DNA of 64,000 nucleotides, from NCBI RefSeq assembly GCF_019218295.1, contig NZ_JAHUZF010000001.1:1-64000 (forward strand). The letters run 5' to 3'. Under the pieces are notes generated by a model. That model was not told the origin of the DNA, did no database searches, and saw only the letters and a list, made by a program, of their open reading frames with translations. This DNA comes from Maritimibacter sp. DP1N21-5. GTDB lineage: Bacteria; Pseudomonadota; Alphaproteobacteria; Rhodobacterales; Rhodobacteraceae. A program made the translations under genes and the position numbers. Below, piece after piece: positions 47,923-56,154 of this stretch. Positions within the stretch are counted from its first letter, which is position 1; every line of letters starts with the position of its first letter.

Positions 47923-49373
47923 AGGTTGAAATACTCCGCCTGTTCCCACTCCGACACCGTCGCGAGGTAGCGTTGCCATTCGGCGCGTTTGAGGTGGGAG
48001 AGATAGGACTTCAGCCCGGGGCCAAGGGCGCGGACGAAAAGATCGCTGGTCTCGAAGGCCGTGATGGCGGCGACGAGGCTGTCGGGAAGCGGCGCGTTGT
48101 CGGCGTCATAGGGCGTGGCGGTGGGCGGGGGCGCGCTGCGCCCCTGCGTGATCCCGTCGAGCCCGGCGAGGATCTGCGAGGCGAGTGCGTAATAGGGGTT
48201 CGCCGTGGTGTCCGCGACCCGGTTCTCGATCCGTGAGGCGGGGTCGCCGGCCATGAGGAGGGCGCGCAGCATCGCGCCCCGGTTGTCGGTGCCCCACTGG
48301 ATACGGTTGGGCGCAAGCTGGAACTCGGAGAACCGCTTGTAGCTGTTCACGGTGGGATTGGTCAGGAGACAACAGGCCCCGGCATGGACGAGCAGCCCCG
48401 CGACCCAGGCGGAGGCGGTGTCGGTCAGTGTGCCGTCGGTGTCCGGTGTGAACACGTTGCGGCCATCCTTCAGGAGTGACTGGTGGATGTGCCAGCCGCT
48501 TGCCGCGGCATGGGGGACGCGGGGTTTGGCCATGAAGCTCGCGTGCAGGCCCTGCGCCTGGCAGACCTCTTTGACCATGGTGCGAAAAAGCACGAAACGG
48601 TCGGCCTGGGTCAGGGGGTCGGAGGCGTCGAAGGTGAACTCGAACTGGCTCGGCCCCATTTCGATTTCCATCGACCGGGGGGCGAGGCCCATCGCTTCGG
48701 CATGGCGGCGCAGCGTGTCGAGGAGCGGCTCGACCTGGCCATAGCGCGTGGCGGACAGATAGGACCAGCCCTGCGTCAGGTTGCGGGTCCGGATCGGTGC
48801 GGGCGGCATGGTGGAGGCGTCGTGGTCGAGGGACGTGTCCGTCACCTCGAAGACCTGAAATTCGACTTCGAGGCCCATGACGGACTGAAACCCTGCCTCC
48901 CCTAGAAGCGCGATGGACCGGCGCAGCACATTGCGCGGCGCGACCGACACGGGCGTTCCATCGGTGAAGGCGAGGTCGCACATCAGGATGCCGGAATGCG
49001 GCGCATAGGGGAGCGGAGTCAGCGCATCGGGATCAGGCACGAGAAGCACATCCGCCGATCCGGTGAGCGGGGTTCCGTCGAGCGTAAGATCGCCGTTCCA
49101 GATGTCGAAGACCGTCCGGTTCGCCGTGTCCTTCAGGAGCACGGTCGACGGCACGGAAAGGCCGTTCTCGAAGACCGAGGACAGCGTGCGCGCGGCAACC
49201 GTCTTGCCACGAAGGAGCCCGTGCTGGTCGGGAAAGAGGACGCGGATCGTTTCGAGCCCGGCGGCTGCCACCTCGGACAAAAGGCCTGCGGCTCGGGTGA
49301 TCTGCGCCTCGGTCAAAAGGCCCCGGCGCGCGAGTTTGCCTGCGCGCAGATGGGCCGCGGCGTCGTCTTTCAT
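47916..49373 (-). CDS. Glutamine synthetase-like ligase (probable gamma-glutamyl-amine synthetase type)
   Basis: A 485-residue protein with the glutamine synthetase fold: N-terminal beta-grasp (IRVLFPDQHGLLRGKTV), MGLEVEFQVFEV metal-binding segment, EMGPSQFEFTF, the SGWHIHQSLL ATP/metal region, NSYKRFSEFQLAPNRIQWG and RIENRVADTTANPYYALASQILAG. It differs from housekeeping GlnA and resembles enzymes that gamma-glutamylate amines (PuuA, IpuC, TdnQ/AtdA1 types). Its ATG overlaps the stop of the Rieske catalytic gene, so the two are coupled. Together they suggest that an amine is glutamylated before or with oxygenation. Confidence 0.85.
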   Translation of the reverse strand: MKDDAAAHLRAGKLARRGLLTEAQITRAAGLLSEVAAAGLETIRVLFPDQHGLLRGKTVAARTLSSVFENGLSVPSTVLLKDTANRTVFDIWNGDLTLDGTPLTGSADVLLVPDPDALTPLPYAPHSGILMCDLAFTDGTPVSVAPRNVLRRSIALLGEAGFQSVMGLEVEFQVFEVTDTSLDHDASTMPPAPIRTRNLTQGWSYLSATRYGQVEPLLDTLRRHAEAMGLAPRSMEIEMGPSQFEFTFDASDPLTQADRFVLFRTMVKEVCQAQGLHASFMAKPRVPHAAASGWHIHQSLLKDGRNVFTPDTDGTLTDTASAWVAGLLVHAGACCLLTNPTVNSYKRFSEFQLAPNRIQWGTDNRGAMLRALLMAGDPASRIENRVADTTANPYYALASQILAGLDGITQGRSAPPPTATPYDADNAPLPDSLVAAITAFETSDLFVRALGPGLKSYLSHLKRAEWQRYLATVSEWEQAEYFNLY

Positions 49374-50584
49374 ACGGTCGCATCCCAGGGGCAGGTGGAG
49401 CGGCGGGCGAGGTCGGCCTGATGGCTCGCCGTCTCCCAGTCGGCGGTGTCCCCGATGGCGTCGTTCGACAGCGGGCCCCGGATCATCGCGGCGTCGGCGT
49501 CCTGCATCGGGAGACCCGCTTCGCCGGTCTCGAGCGCGTCCATCGCACGGCGCAGGAGCCGGCGATAGCGGATGATCGCCACGTCCGATCGCCCGAGGTG
49601 TTCCTGCGTCCGGTCCTGGATCGCGCCCATGCCTTCGACTGCCCATTGGTCGTGCACGTTGATATCGAGCCCCATGCCCGTATAGGTCAGCCGCGCCTGT
49701 TCCTCGGGGTCGTATTGATAGTCGTTCGCCCGGTTCTTGAGCGGCGCATAATCCGGCAGGCGATGTTCCTTGAGACGCTGTTCGCGCATCAGGTCCTTGT
49801 TCACCGGCTTGTCGAAGCTCGTGAAGACGGTGAACCAATATGTGGTCACGTCATCCACCGGGACGTGCCACTGGGTGATGGTCATTTCCCGCGACATGGG
49901 AATGCAGATCGCGTCGGGGAAGATCTGGTTCGTCACGCGGACATGGGTGCGCCCGTCCTCCATATGACGGAGCGCGGTGATCTTCAGCCCGTAGTCGGTG
50001 TCATCCACCTGAATGTCCGGGCGGGGGTAATCGCGCAGGAGCTTGGTCATCGGAATTTCGGTCGTGCCCGCCTTGTCCCGGAACTGCCGGCCATAGCCTT
50101 CGGACGGGTCCTCGTCCTCGAGGAAGCGGTGCAGGAACGAGGCATGGGCCGGGTCGATACCGATTTCGAGCGCCTGGAGCCAATTGCATTCCCACAGGCC
50201 CTTGAAGGCGAAGACATGGGTCTCGGGCGCGCGGAAACAGTCGAAGTTCGGGAAGGGCGGGGGCGCGCCTTCGCCGAGATAGGCCCAGACCGCACCGGCG
50301 CGGATGTCCACCGGATAGGTGGGGCCCCCTTCGTCGATTTCGATCTCGTCCGAGGCGGGATAATGCGTGGGCGGCTCGTCCGGCGCGACAAAGCGCGTGG
50401 CGAGGTGCGGCTGGTCGCCTTGGACAAGCACCAGCCGTTCCCCCATGAGATTGACAGGCACCAAGGGCCCGTGCGCCAGTTCGTCGACAAGCGCCGCGGG
50501 CTGCCAGTACTGGCGCAGCACGGCGCCCGCCGGGGTTCCGGGGCCGATGCGGGTCAGGCGGTCGTTCAGGGCGGCGCTGATCAT
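49370..50584 (-). CDS. Rieske oxygenase catalytic-domain protein without the [2Fe-2S] ligands
   Basis: A 404-residue protein like phthalate-dioxygenase/LigX-type oxygenase alpha subunits. Its N-terminus is normal (LTRIGPGTPAGAVLRQYWQPAAL), but after VNLMGERLVLVQGD the sequence goes via about 30 unrelated residues to PVDIRAGAVWAYLG; the CxH and CxxH cluster motifs are absent. The mononuclear iron site is intact: D144-x2-H147-x4-H152 after ECNWLQALE. The neighbouring gene 50581-50979 encodes exactly the missing type of Rieske domain and overlaps it by four bases. It probably works as the catalytic half of a two-protein oxygenase. Confidence 0.8.
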   Translation of the reverse strand: MISAALNDRLTRIGPGTPAGAVLRQYWQPAALVDELAHGPLVPVNLMGERLVLVQGDQPHLATRFVAPDEPPTHYPASDEIEIDEGGPTYPVDIRAGAVWAYLGEGAPPPFPNFDCFRAPETHVFAFKGLWECNWLQALEIGIDPAHASFLHRFLEDEDPSEGYGRQFRDKAGTTEIPMTKLLRDYPRPDIQVDDTDYGLKITALRHMEDGRTHVRVTNQIFPDAICIPMSREMTITQWHVPVDDVTTYWFTVFTSFDKPVNKDLMREQRLKEHRLPDYAPLKNRANDYQYDPEEQARLTYTGMGLDINVHDQWAVEGMGAIQDRTQEHLGRSDVAIIRYRRLLRRAMDALETGEAGLPMQDADAAMIRGPLSNDAIGDTADWETASHQADLARRSTCPWDATV

Positions 50585-50979
50585 GGGCGCTCCTCCGTCG
50601 AAGGGTTATCGGCCGGGGCGGTTGCTGCAAGGTCCGCGCCGATCAGCGCAAAGATCTCGCCGTCGATTTCGCGGACCGGGATCATCGGCACCCGGATCTG
50701 TTCATGCATGCGCGACCCTTCCGGTTCGGCGGGCTGTTCGACGCATTGGCCGGTGCGGTCGAAATGCCAGCCGTGGAACGGGCAGCGCAGTCCGTTGTCT
50801 TCGAGCCGACCATAGCACAGGTCGGCGCCCCGGTGCGGACAGTTCCGCCCGATGAGGCCGAGCGCGCCGGTGTTGTCGCGAAACAGAACGAGCCGCTTGC
50901 CCGCGAGCGAGACGGGGATCAGGGGCCGGGGCCGGTCAAGGTCGGCGCTGGCAGCGATGCGGACCCAGTCTTCGGACAT
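50581..50979 (-). CDS. Stand-alone oxygenase-type Rieske domain protein
   Basis: A 132-residue protein with cluster ligands C47, H49, C66 and H69 (NCPHRGADLCYGRLEDNGLRCPFHGWHFD). The GLRCPFHGWHFDRTGQC wording and the downstream IRVPMIPVREIDGEIFALIG match the N-terminal domain of ring-hydroxylating oxygenases more than free Rieske ferredoxins. It has AGGAGGG ten bases before the ATG and is the first gene of the operon, followed by the ligand-less catalytic protein and the glutamine-synthetase-like gene. An IclR gene is divergent. Confidence 0.85.
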   Translation of the reverse strand: MSEDWVRIAASADLDRPRPLIPVSLAGKRLVLFRDNTGALGLIGRNCPHRGADLCYGRLEDNGLRCPFHGWHFDRTGQCVEQPAEPEGSRMHEQIRVPMIPVREIDGEIFALIGADLAATAPADNPSTEERP

Positions 50980-51003
50980 CGGATCGGTTCCCTCCTTGCG
51001 AAA

Positions 51004-51020
51004 TGTGCGTTTATCGCACA
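51004..51020. promoter_or_regulatory. Inverted repeat, candidate IclR operator
   Basis: TGTGCG-TTTAT-CGCACA has perfect 6-bp arms around a five-base spacer. It lies in the 97-base region between the Rieske-domain gene start (50979) and the IclR start (51077), so it could control both. Confidence 0.55.
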
Positions 51021-51076
51021 GAACAATCATTATATGAACTGTGCCACCGGCTCTCCGGCCTGTCAAAGGGGAAGCG

Positions 51077-51829
51077 ATGACCGAGAAAACGTTCGCCGCG
51101 ACACTTGCCAAGGGGCTCACGGTGCTCGGCTGTTTCGAGGCGCAGTCCGGTCCCCTGACCTTGCCCGCGCTCGGCGTCGCGACGGGGTTCGACCGGGCCA
51201 CGCTGCGCCGTCTGGTGCTGACGCTCGAGGCGGAAGGGTTTCTGGTGCGCGACGGCCGGGGGTTCCGGCTCGCGCCGCGTGTGCTGACGCTTGGCGGGGG
51301 GTATCTGACCGGGCTGGACGTGGGCCGGCGGGTGCAGCCCGTCCTGCGCCACGCCGCCGATGCGCTGAACCTCGAGGTCGCGCTCGCGACGCTGGATCGG
51401 GGCCGGGCGGTCTATGTGGACAGGGCCGCGCCTGCGAGTGCGCGGGTCACGCTCGGCCTGTCGGTCGGGAGCACCTTGCCGCTGCTCCACACGGCGGTGG
51501 GACGGATGCTTCTGGCACGGGCGGGATCGGGGGCCATGGAGACGGCGCTGTCGGCACCGATACCGCGCCATACGGAGGCGACTGTCACCGACGCGACGAC
51601 GCTGCGCGAGGAGATTGTCTCCGTGGGAATACAGGAGTACGCGGTCGTCTCCGGCGAGTTCGAGGCGGGCGCGGCAGGGGTCGCGGTGCCGGTCGGGGCC
51701 CTGGGCGATGTGCCCTTCACACTGTCGACCACCGCCTCGACCAACAGGCTGAGCGACCCGGAGACGCTGGATCAGGTGCTCGATGTCCTGCGTCAGGCCA
51801 GCCTGTCCATCGGGCGCATCGGGGCGTGA
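51077..51829 (+). CDS. IclR-family transcription regulator
   Basis: A 250-residue IclR-type regulator: N-terminal winged helix (AKGLTVLGCFEAQSGPLTLPALGVATGFDRATLRRLVLTLEAEGFL) and C-terminal effector domain (LPLLHTAVGRMLLA, ... EYAVVSGEFEAGAAGVAVPV). It is divergent from the split Rieske/glutamine-synthetase operon and probably controls it in response to the substrate. The ATG at 51077 has AAAGGGGAAG upstream. Confidence 0.87.
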   Translation: MTEKTFAATLAKGLTVLGCFEAQSGPLTLPALGVATGFDRATLRRLVLTLEAEGFLVRDGRGFRLAPRVLTLGGGYLTGLDVGRRVQPVLRHAADALNLEVALATLDRGRAVYVDRAAPASARVTLGLSVGSTLPLLHTAVGRMLLARAGSGAMETALSAPIPRHTEATVTDATTLREEIVSVGIQEYAVVSGEFEAGAAGVAVPVGALGDVPFTLSTTASTNRLSDPETLDQVLDVLRQASLSIGRIGA

Positions 51830-51953
51830 CGGGACTGCCTGGCGGGGCTTTTGTACGGTGGGTCATTCAACGTGTTGAAAGACTATCGCCGGGCCGCGCA
51901 ACTTTCTGGCGCTGACGATTGAAACCGTCGTCTCGGGGGGCGCCCGACGGCAT

Positions 51954-52121
51954 ATGATGGCAATCACGCCGGCGGGGGAGAGCCTGTTCGGTAAGGCGTC
52001 GCTTCGTTCCGAGGGAACCTACCGGCGGCACGAAAAAGCCTATGGGGTCGAATGCTTGTCAGAGATCTTGGTGCTCTTGCCCGATCTTCGGGTCGTTGCG
52101 GAGGAGACCTATTTTCGCTGA
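51954..52121 (+). pseudogene. MarR-like C-terminal fragment
   Basis: A 55-codon frame reads MAITPAGESLFGKASLRSEG and ends with a YGVECLSEILVLLPDL-like helix, which resembles the wing and dimerisation helix of MarR-family regulators. No helix-turn-helix part precedes it in any frame; a stop in the same frame lies just before 51890. It may be a remnant left next to the intact MarR gene at 52132. The rest of the 51830-52131 gap shows nothing I recognise. Confidence 0.4.
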
Positions 52122-52131
52122 CGCGTGGCTG

Positions 52132-52635
52132 TCAGTCGTCGAGCCAGGAAGCGCCGATCGACACGCGGTCGGCGAGCTTGTTGTGAAGCGTCGCGAGCAC
52201 CCGGTAGAAGGTTTCGAGGTCGTCCTTCGGGATGCCTTCGACCACCTCTTCGTTGAGGGGCATCGACAAGGCACGGATCGAGGCGATCATCTCGTGGCCC
52301 TTGGAGGTCAGGGTGATCGCGTTCATTCGCCGGTCGCCGGGCACGCGCTTGCGTTCGAGACAGCCCTGTTTTTCCAGTGACTTCACCAGTTTGGCGATGG
52401 CGGATTTCTTCATCGCGAGGTTTTCGGCCAGATCGTTCTGCGAGATGCCAGGATTCACCCAGATCAGGCTCAGGATCCCGATCGACCCGGTTTCGAGGTT
52501 GAGGGGCCCCCGGATCGACGCGCCGACCGAGCGCAGCATGGAATGAAGGTTGCGGATCATGAAGGGCATGTCCTGCGCCAAAGGGCCCAGGATGATCCGT
52601 GACTTGCCGGTTTTCTGTTGGTCGTTCACATTCAT
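52132..52635 (-). CDS. MarR-family transcription regulator
   Basis: A 167-residue MarR-type regulator with the winged-helix segment WVNPGISQNDLAENLAMKKSAIAKLVKSLEKQGCLERKRVPGDRRMNAITLTSKG. It is divergent from the dehydratase-like/CoA-transferase/TRAP/P450 run and probably represses it, releasing it on binding an aromatic or acid ligand. The start is uncertain: ATG 52635 has AAGGGG directly adjacent, which is too close, and an upstream frame remains open to 52692. Confidence 0.85.
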   Translation of the reverse strand: MNVNDQQKTGKSRIILGPLAQDMPFMIRNLHSMLRSVGASIRGPLNLETGSIGILSLIWVNPGISQNDLAENLAMKKSAIAKLVKSLEKQGCLERKRVPGDRRMNAITLTSKGHEMIASIRALSMPLNEEVVEGIPKDDLETFYRVLATLHNKLADRVSIGASWLDD

Positions 52636-52697
52636 CCCCTTCGCGCGAACAAGGTCCACAATTCGCGCAAACAATGCAAGACGTTGACGCAAACATG

Positions 52698-52716
52698 TGG
52701 TTCATTTAGTGAACCA
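52698..52716. promoter_or_regulatory. Inverted repeat, candidate MarR operator
   Basis: TGGTTCA-TTTAG-TGAACCA has perfect 7-bp arms with a five-base spacer. It lies between the MarR gene and the divergent dehydratase-like gene, 18 bases before the GGGAGGA-led start at 52735. MarR dimers usually bind such repeats. Confidence 0.6.
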
Positions 52717-52734
52717 AGTAGCAGGGAGGACAGG

Positions 52735-53664
52735 ATGCGAACAGGTGTTCTCGGCTTTGGCGTGCCTTACGGTGTGCTCGCGTCCGTCGGGCTCGAGCCG
52801 GTCGACGTCACGCTGCGGCAGGCGCGGGCAGGGACGGCGGCCGACCGCTATATCGAGTGTTTCATGGACCCATTCGCGGTGTCGGTTCTGCGCGGACTGG
52901 CGGCGGGCGATTTCGACGACCTCGGCGCGCTGATCTTTCTGCGGGAAAGCCCCGGCGCGATGATCGCCTGCCAATATGCCTTTGAACTGGCGCGGCGGGG
53001 GGTGATCCCGAAAAGCGCGCCGGTGCCCGTGATGCTGAACATCCTGCCCGCGGATCATCCGGCGGCGGACCGGTTCAACCGGGCCGAACTGGCGCGGCTG
53101 GTGGAGGTGCTGACGGCTTTGGGCTGGGTGCCGGACGAAGGCGTGAAGGCTCCGTCGGAGCGCTTCGACGCGCTGCTCGCGGCGCAAGCGGAGGGGGTCG
53201 TCTCCGGGGCGGATGCCTTCGACATCCGGGCAGGACGGCGCGATGAGCCACGGCCCCATCGGGCGCAGGGTCCTCGGCTCGCCCTTTTGGGGGCGCCGTT
53301 TGGCAACTCGGTGCTTCACGCCGCGCTGGACCGGATCGGGCACCTCGTGCTCGACCAGCAGGCGCTGGATCAGGCCTGTGCCGCGCGAGGCCGGGGGTTG
53401 GACGCCGCCCTTACGGCGCAGGCGGCGAACCCCTTCGCCGCGCGTCAGCCGAAGCCCCTCTATCTGCCGGGCATCGCGGCGGCATTGACAGAACATCGGA
53501 TCGACAGGGTCGTCTGGCAGGTGGACCCCCATGACGATCTCTGGGGCTGGCTCATGCCGCAGGTGCGCGACCTCTGCGCGGGGCAGGGCGTGGGCTTTGC
53601 CGATCTGGGCTTTCTGCCACGATGGCCGACGCCCGGCGACATCGTGATCGGGAAGGGCGTCTGA
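52735..53664 (+). CDS. 2-hydroxyacyl-CoA dehydratase-family (HGD-D-like) protein, smaller subunit
   Basis: A 309-residue protein that I place in the HGD-D/benzoyl-CoA-reductase-subunit family by pattern: an opening GVLGFGVPYGVL, a Cys in YIECFMDPFAVSVL where family members have their first cluster Cys, then DDLGALIFLRES where the second Cys would be expected, and a C-terminal RIDRVVWQVDPHDDLWGWL in place of the third. Only one of the expected three cluster ligands seems kept. Its stop overlaps the start of the larger partner by one base (TGATG). Confidence 0.6.
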   Translation: MRTGVLGFGVPYGVLASVGLEPVDVTLRQARAGTAADRYIECFMDPFAVSVLRGLAAGDFDDLGALIFLRESPGAMIACQYAFELARRGVIPKSAPVPVMLNILPADHPAADRFNRAELARLVEVLTALGWVPDEGVKAPSERFDALLAAQAEGVVSGADAFDIRAGRRDEPRPHRAQGPRLALLGAPFGNSVLHAALDRIGHLVLDQQALDQACAARGRGLDAALTAQAANPFAARQPKPLYLPGIAAALTEHRIDRVVWQVDPHDDLWGWLMPQVRDLCAGQGVGFADLGFLPRWPTPGDIVIGKGV

Positions 53665-54929
53665 TGGCCTACGAACCGTTGTCCGTTTCCGCCGAGGCGA
53701 TGGGATACCAGCGCGTCTGGACCAAATCCCTGCGGTCGCAGATCGAAGGCGGGGCGAAGTTCGCCTTCGTCAACGCCGACACTCCGCATGAGATTTTCCA
53801 TGCCATGGGCATGCCGGTCGTCGTCAATCAATGGTGGTCATCGGTCATCGCGGCCAAGCAGTTGTCGACCTATACGCTCGATCGCGGGGCTGAGATGGGG
53901 TTTCACGACAGCCTCGCAAAATACTCGGCGATGGGCGTGATCTCCGCGCTGGACGGCGACCCGGAGCATCAGCCCTGGGGCGGTCTGCCCGCCCCCGCGA
54001 TCCTCTGCGCGCGGCAATCGTCGGACGACCAGCAACGCCTGTTCCAGATGTATGCCGACAAGGTGGGCGCGCGGCTTGCGCTGCTGCATGCCCCGGCGGC
54101 GGCGGAGAACCTGAATGACTGGTGGGTGCGGGCGCGCGACGATTGGGAAATGCTCTACGGCACCGCGCGGCTCGACCTGATGCAGGCGCAGATCGTGGAG
54201 TTGATCGGGCAGGTGGAGGAGATCACGGGGCGGGATTTCGACCACGCGGGCTTCGGCGCCTACATGGAGCGGATCGAACAGCAGGAGCTGATCTTCGAGG
54301 ACGCGAGCCGGATGATCGCGGGGGCCGAACGGATGCCTGTGCGGATCGGCGAGCAGATCCCCAACGTGATGATCCCGCAGTGGCACCGGGGGTCGGACTG
54401 GGCAGTGGCCCATGCCGAACGGTTCCGCGACGCGGTGGGCGAACGCATCGCCGCCGGGCGCGCGGTGGTCGAGGACGAGCGCGTCCGCATGATGTGGATC
54501 GGCGCGGGGCTGTGGTTCGACACGCGCTTCTACACCGCCTTCGAAGAAGACTTCGGCGCGGTCTTTGCCTGGTCGATGTATCTGCCCTTCGCCGCCGATG
54601 GCTATATCCGCCGCGCCAAGGGCGATTACCTGCGGGCTCTCGCCGCGCGCGTCGTGACCATGAACGAACAGCTCCATCAGGCGCCCTGGGCCAATGCCTG
54701 GCTCGTCAAACAGGCGCGGGACTACCGGATCGACCTTGCCGTGGTGCTGGTGCCCGAGGCGGACCGGCAGTCGGGATATGCGACCAACTTCATCACCGAG
54801 GACCTTCGGGCGGCCGGGGTCGAAGTGGTGGAGATCCACGCCGACATGGTCGATGCACGCAAATGGAACGGGGCACGGGCCAAGGCCGATGTGGCGGAGG
54901 CCATCCGACGTCTGCAGCCTGCGACATAA
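53664..54929 (+). CDS. 2-hydroxyacyl-CoA dehydratase-family (HGD-D) protein, larger subunit
   Basis: A 421-residue HGD-D family protein. The family layout is visible: KFAFVNADTPHEIFHAMGMPVV, a central helical part with WEMLYGTARLDLMQAQIVELIGQ, and the C-terminal YRIDLAVVLVPEADRQSG ... GVEVVEIHADMVDARKW. In active dehydratases the last region carries a cluster Cys near an RSC motif; here it is DRQSG. The other expected Cys positions also look replaced, apart from ILCARQSSDDQ. No ATP-dependent activator gene is in the window. An unusual, possibly cluster-less paralog. Confidence 0.72.
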   Translation: MAYEPLSVSAEAMGYQRVWTKSLRSQIEGGAKFAFVNADTPHEIFHAMGMPVVVNQWWSSVIAAKQLSTYTLDRGAEMGFHDSLAKYSAMGVISALDGDPEHQPWGGLPAPAILCARQSSDDQQRLFQMYADKVGARLALLHAPAAAENLNDWWVRARDDWEMLYGTARLDLMQAQIVELIGQVEEITGRDFDHAGFGAYMERIEQQELIFEDASRMIAGAERMPVRIGEQIPNVMIPQWHRGSDWAVAHAERFRDAVGERIAAGRAVVEDERVRMMWIGAGLWFDTRFYTAFEEDFGAVFAWSMYLPFAADGYIRRAKGDYLRALAARVVTMNEQLHQAPWANAWLVKQARDYRIDLAVVLVPEADRQSGYATNFITEDLRAAGVEVVEIHADMVDARKWNGARAKADVAEAIRRLQPAT

Positions 54930-54984
54930 TGTCATTGACTCACGGATAATAGTTCACAAAGATACATAATTAGGGAGGACGAGA

Positions 54985-56118
54985 ATGACGCGCGCGCTTG
55001 AAGGCTTCAGGGTCGTCGATTTCAGTCACGTGGTGGCCGGACCGCTGGCGACGCATTTCCTCGCCCTCAACGGCGCGCGGGTCATCAAGGTCGAGGCGCC
55101 GACCGGGGATCTTCTGCGCAACTACGCGCCGTCGCGCGATCAATGGGGCATGGCGCCCGCGTTCCGGGGCATCAACATCGGCAAGGACAGCGTGTCCCTC
55201 GACCTGAAGACCGACGCGGGTCTGGCCACCGCGAAGCGCTTGATGGCCGAGGCCGATATTGTTGTCGAAAACTTCCGGCCCGGCGTGATGGAGCGGTTGG
55301 GGCTGGGATACGAGGCTGCGCGGACGCTCAATCCCCGGATCATCTATTGTTCGGTCTCGGGCTTTGGCCAGACCGGCGAGATGCGCGACGTGGCCGCCAT
55401 CGACCAGATCGTTCAGAGCCTGTCGGGCCTCATGCGGCTGTCGGGGGAAGAGGGCGATCCCGCCATGCGGATCGGCTTTCCCATCGTGGACACCTATTCC
55501 GGGCTCCTCGCGGCCTTCGCGATCCAGACGGCGGTCATCCAGCGCGAACGCGGGCTGGTCGAGAGCCAGAACGTCGATGTCGCGATGCTCGACGCGACGC
55601 TCGTGATGCTGGCGTCAGTGGTCAATCCGCTGCTCATGGCGGGACAGAAACACATGCGCACCGGCAACCGTGGCTTCAGCCGTGCCCCGACCGCCGACAC
55701 CTTCGCCTGTCGCACGGGCGAGCTGACCGTCGGTGCGGTCGAGGATCATCACGTGGCGAAGATGCTGAAGGTCCTGGGTCTGACCGACCTGCTCGACGAT
55801 CCGCGTTTCGCAACGCGGATCGACCGGCTGAAGAACGCGGACGCCATGCGCGCGAAACTGGCCGAGTCATTCTCGACGCGCGACGCGCTCGATTGGGAAC
55901 ATGCGTTCCGGGCCGAGGGCCTGTCGGCAGCGAGGGTTATGGACGTGGAGGAGGCGGTGGCGATGCCGCATCTCGCGGAGCGGGGCCTGTTTCTGGAGGT
56001 GGCGGGCGAGCGGGTTCTGAACGCCGGCTTCCGTTTGGCGACCGGCAGTCCGGGAACCGACCGGGGCGCGCCCGAACTGGGGGCCCAGAACGAAAAGTTT
56101 CACAAGGCGGCGACCTGA
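54985..56118 (+). CDS. CaiB/BaiF family III CoA-transferase
   Basis: A 377-residue family III CoA-transferase. Seen: FRVVDFSHVVAGPLATHFLALNGARVIKVE, VVENFRPGVMERLGLGYEAA, and the catalytic Asp in AAIDQIVQSLSGLM. It has a GGGAGGA ribosome site. Its location directly after two HGD-D proteins resembles the FldA-FldB-FldC arrangement of anaerobes, in which the transferase loads CoA onto the dehydratase substrate. The gap before it (54930-54984) is AT-rich and may hold a promoter. Confidence 0.87.
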   Translation: MTRALEGFRVVDFSHVVAGPLATHFLALNGARVIKVEAPTGDLLRNYAPSRDQWGMAPAFRGINIGKDSVSLDLKTDAGLATAKRLMAEADIVVENFRPGVMERLGLGYEAARTLNPRIIYCSVSGFGQTGEMRDVAAIDQIVQSLSGLMRLSGEEGDPAMRIGFPIVDTYSGLLAAFAIQTAVIQRERGLVESQNVDVAMLDATLVMLASVVNPLLMAGQKHMRTGNRGFSRAPTADTFACRTGELTVGAVEDHHVAKMLKVLGLTDLLDDPRFATRIDRLKNADAMRAKLAESFSTRDALDWEHAFRAEGLSAARVMDVEEAVAMPHLAERGLFLEVAGERVLNAGFRLATGSPGTDRGAPELGAQNEKFHKAAT

Positions 56119-56154
56119 TCCCGCCGGATTTCAACGACCTTCAGGGAGGAGAAC

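Noticed and set aside
49370-50979. Split Rieske gene as a simple frameshift of one oxygenase gene
   Set aside because: Each protein has its own start, ribosome context and complete N-terminal edge; the catalytic protein begins with the family's usual opening and the Rieske-domain protein also carries its own opening, so joining them would not restore one normal chain.
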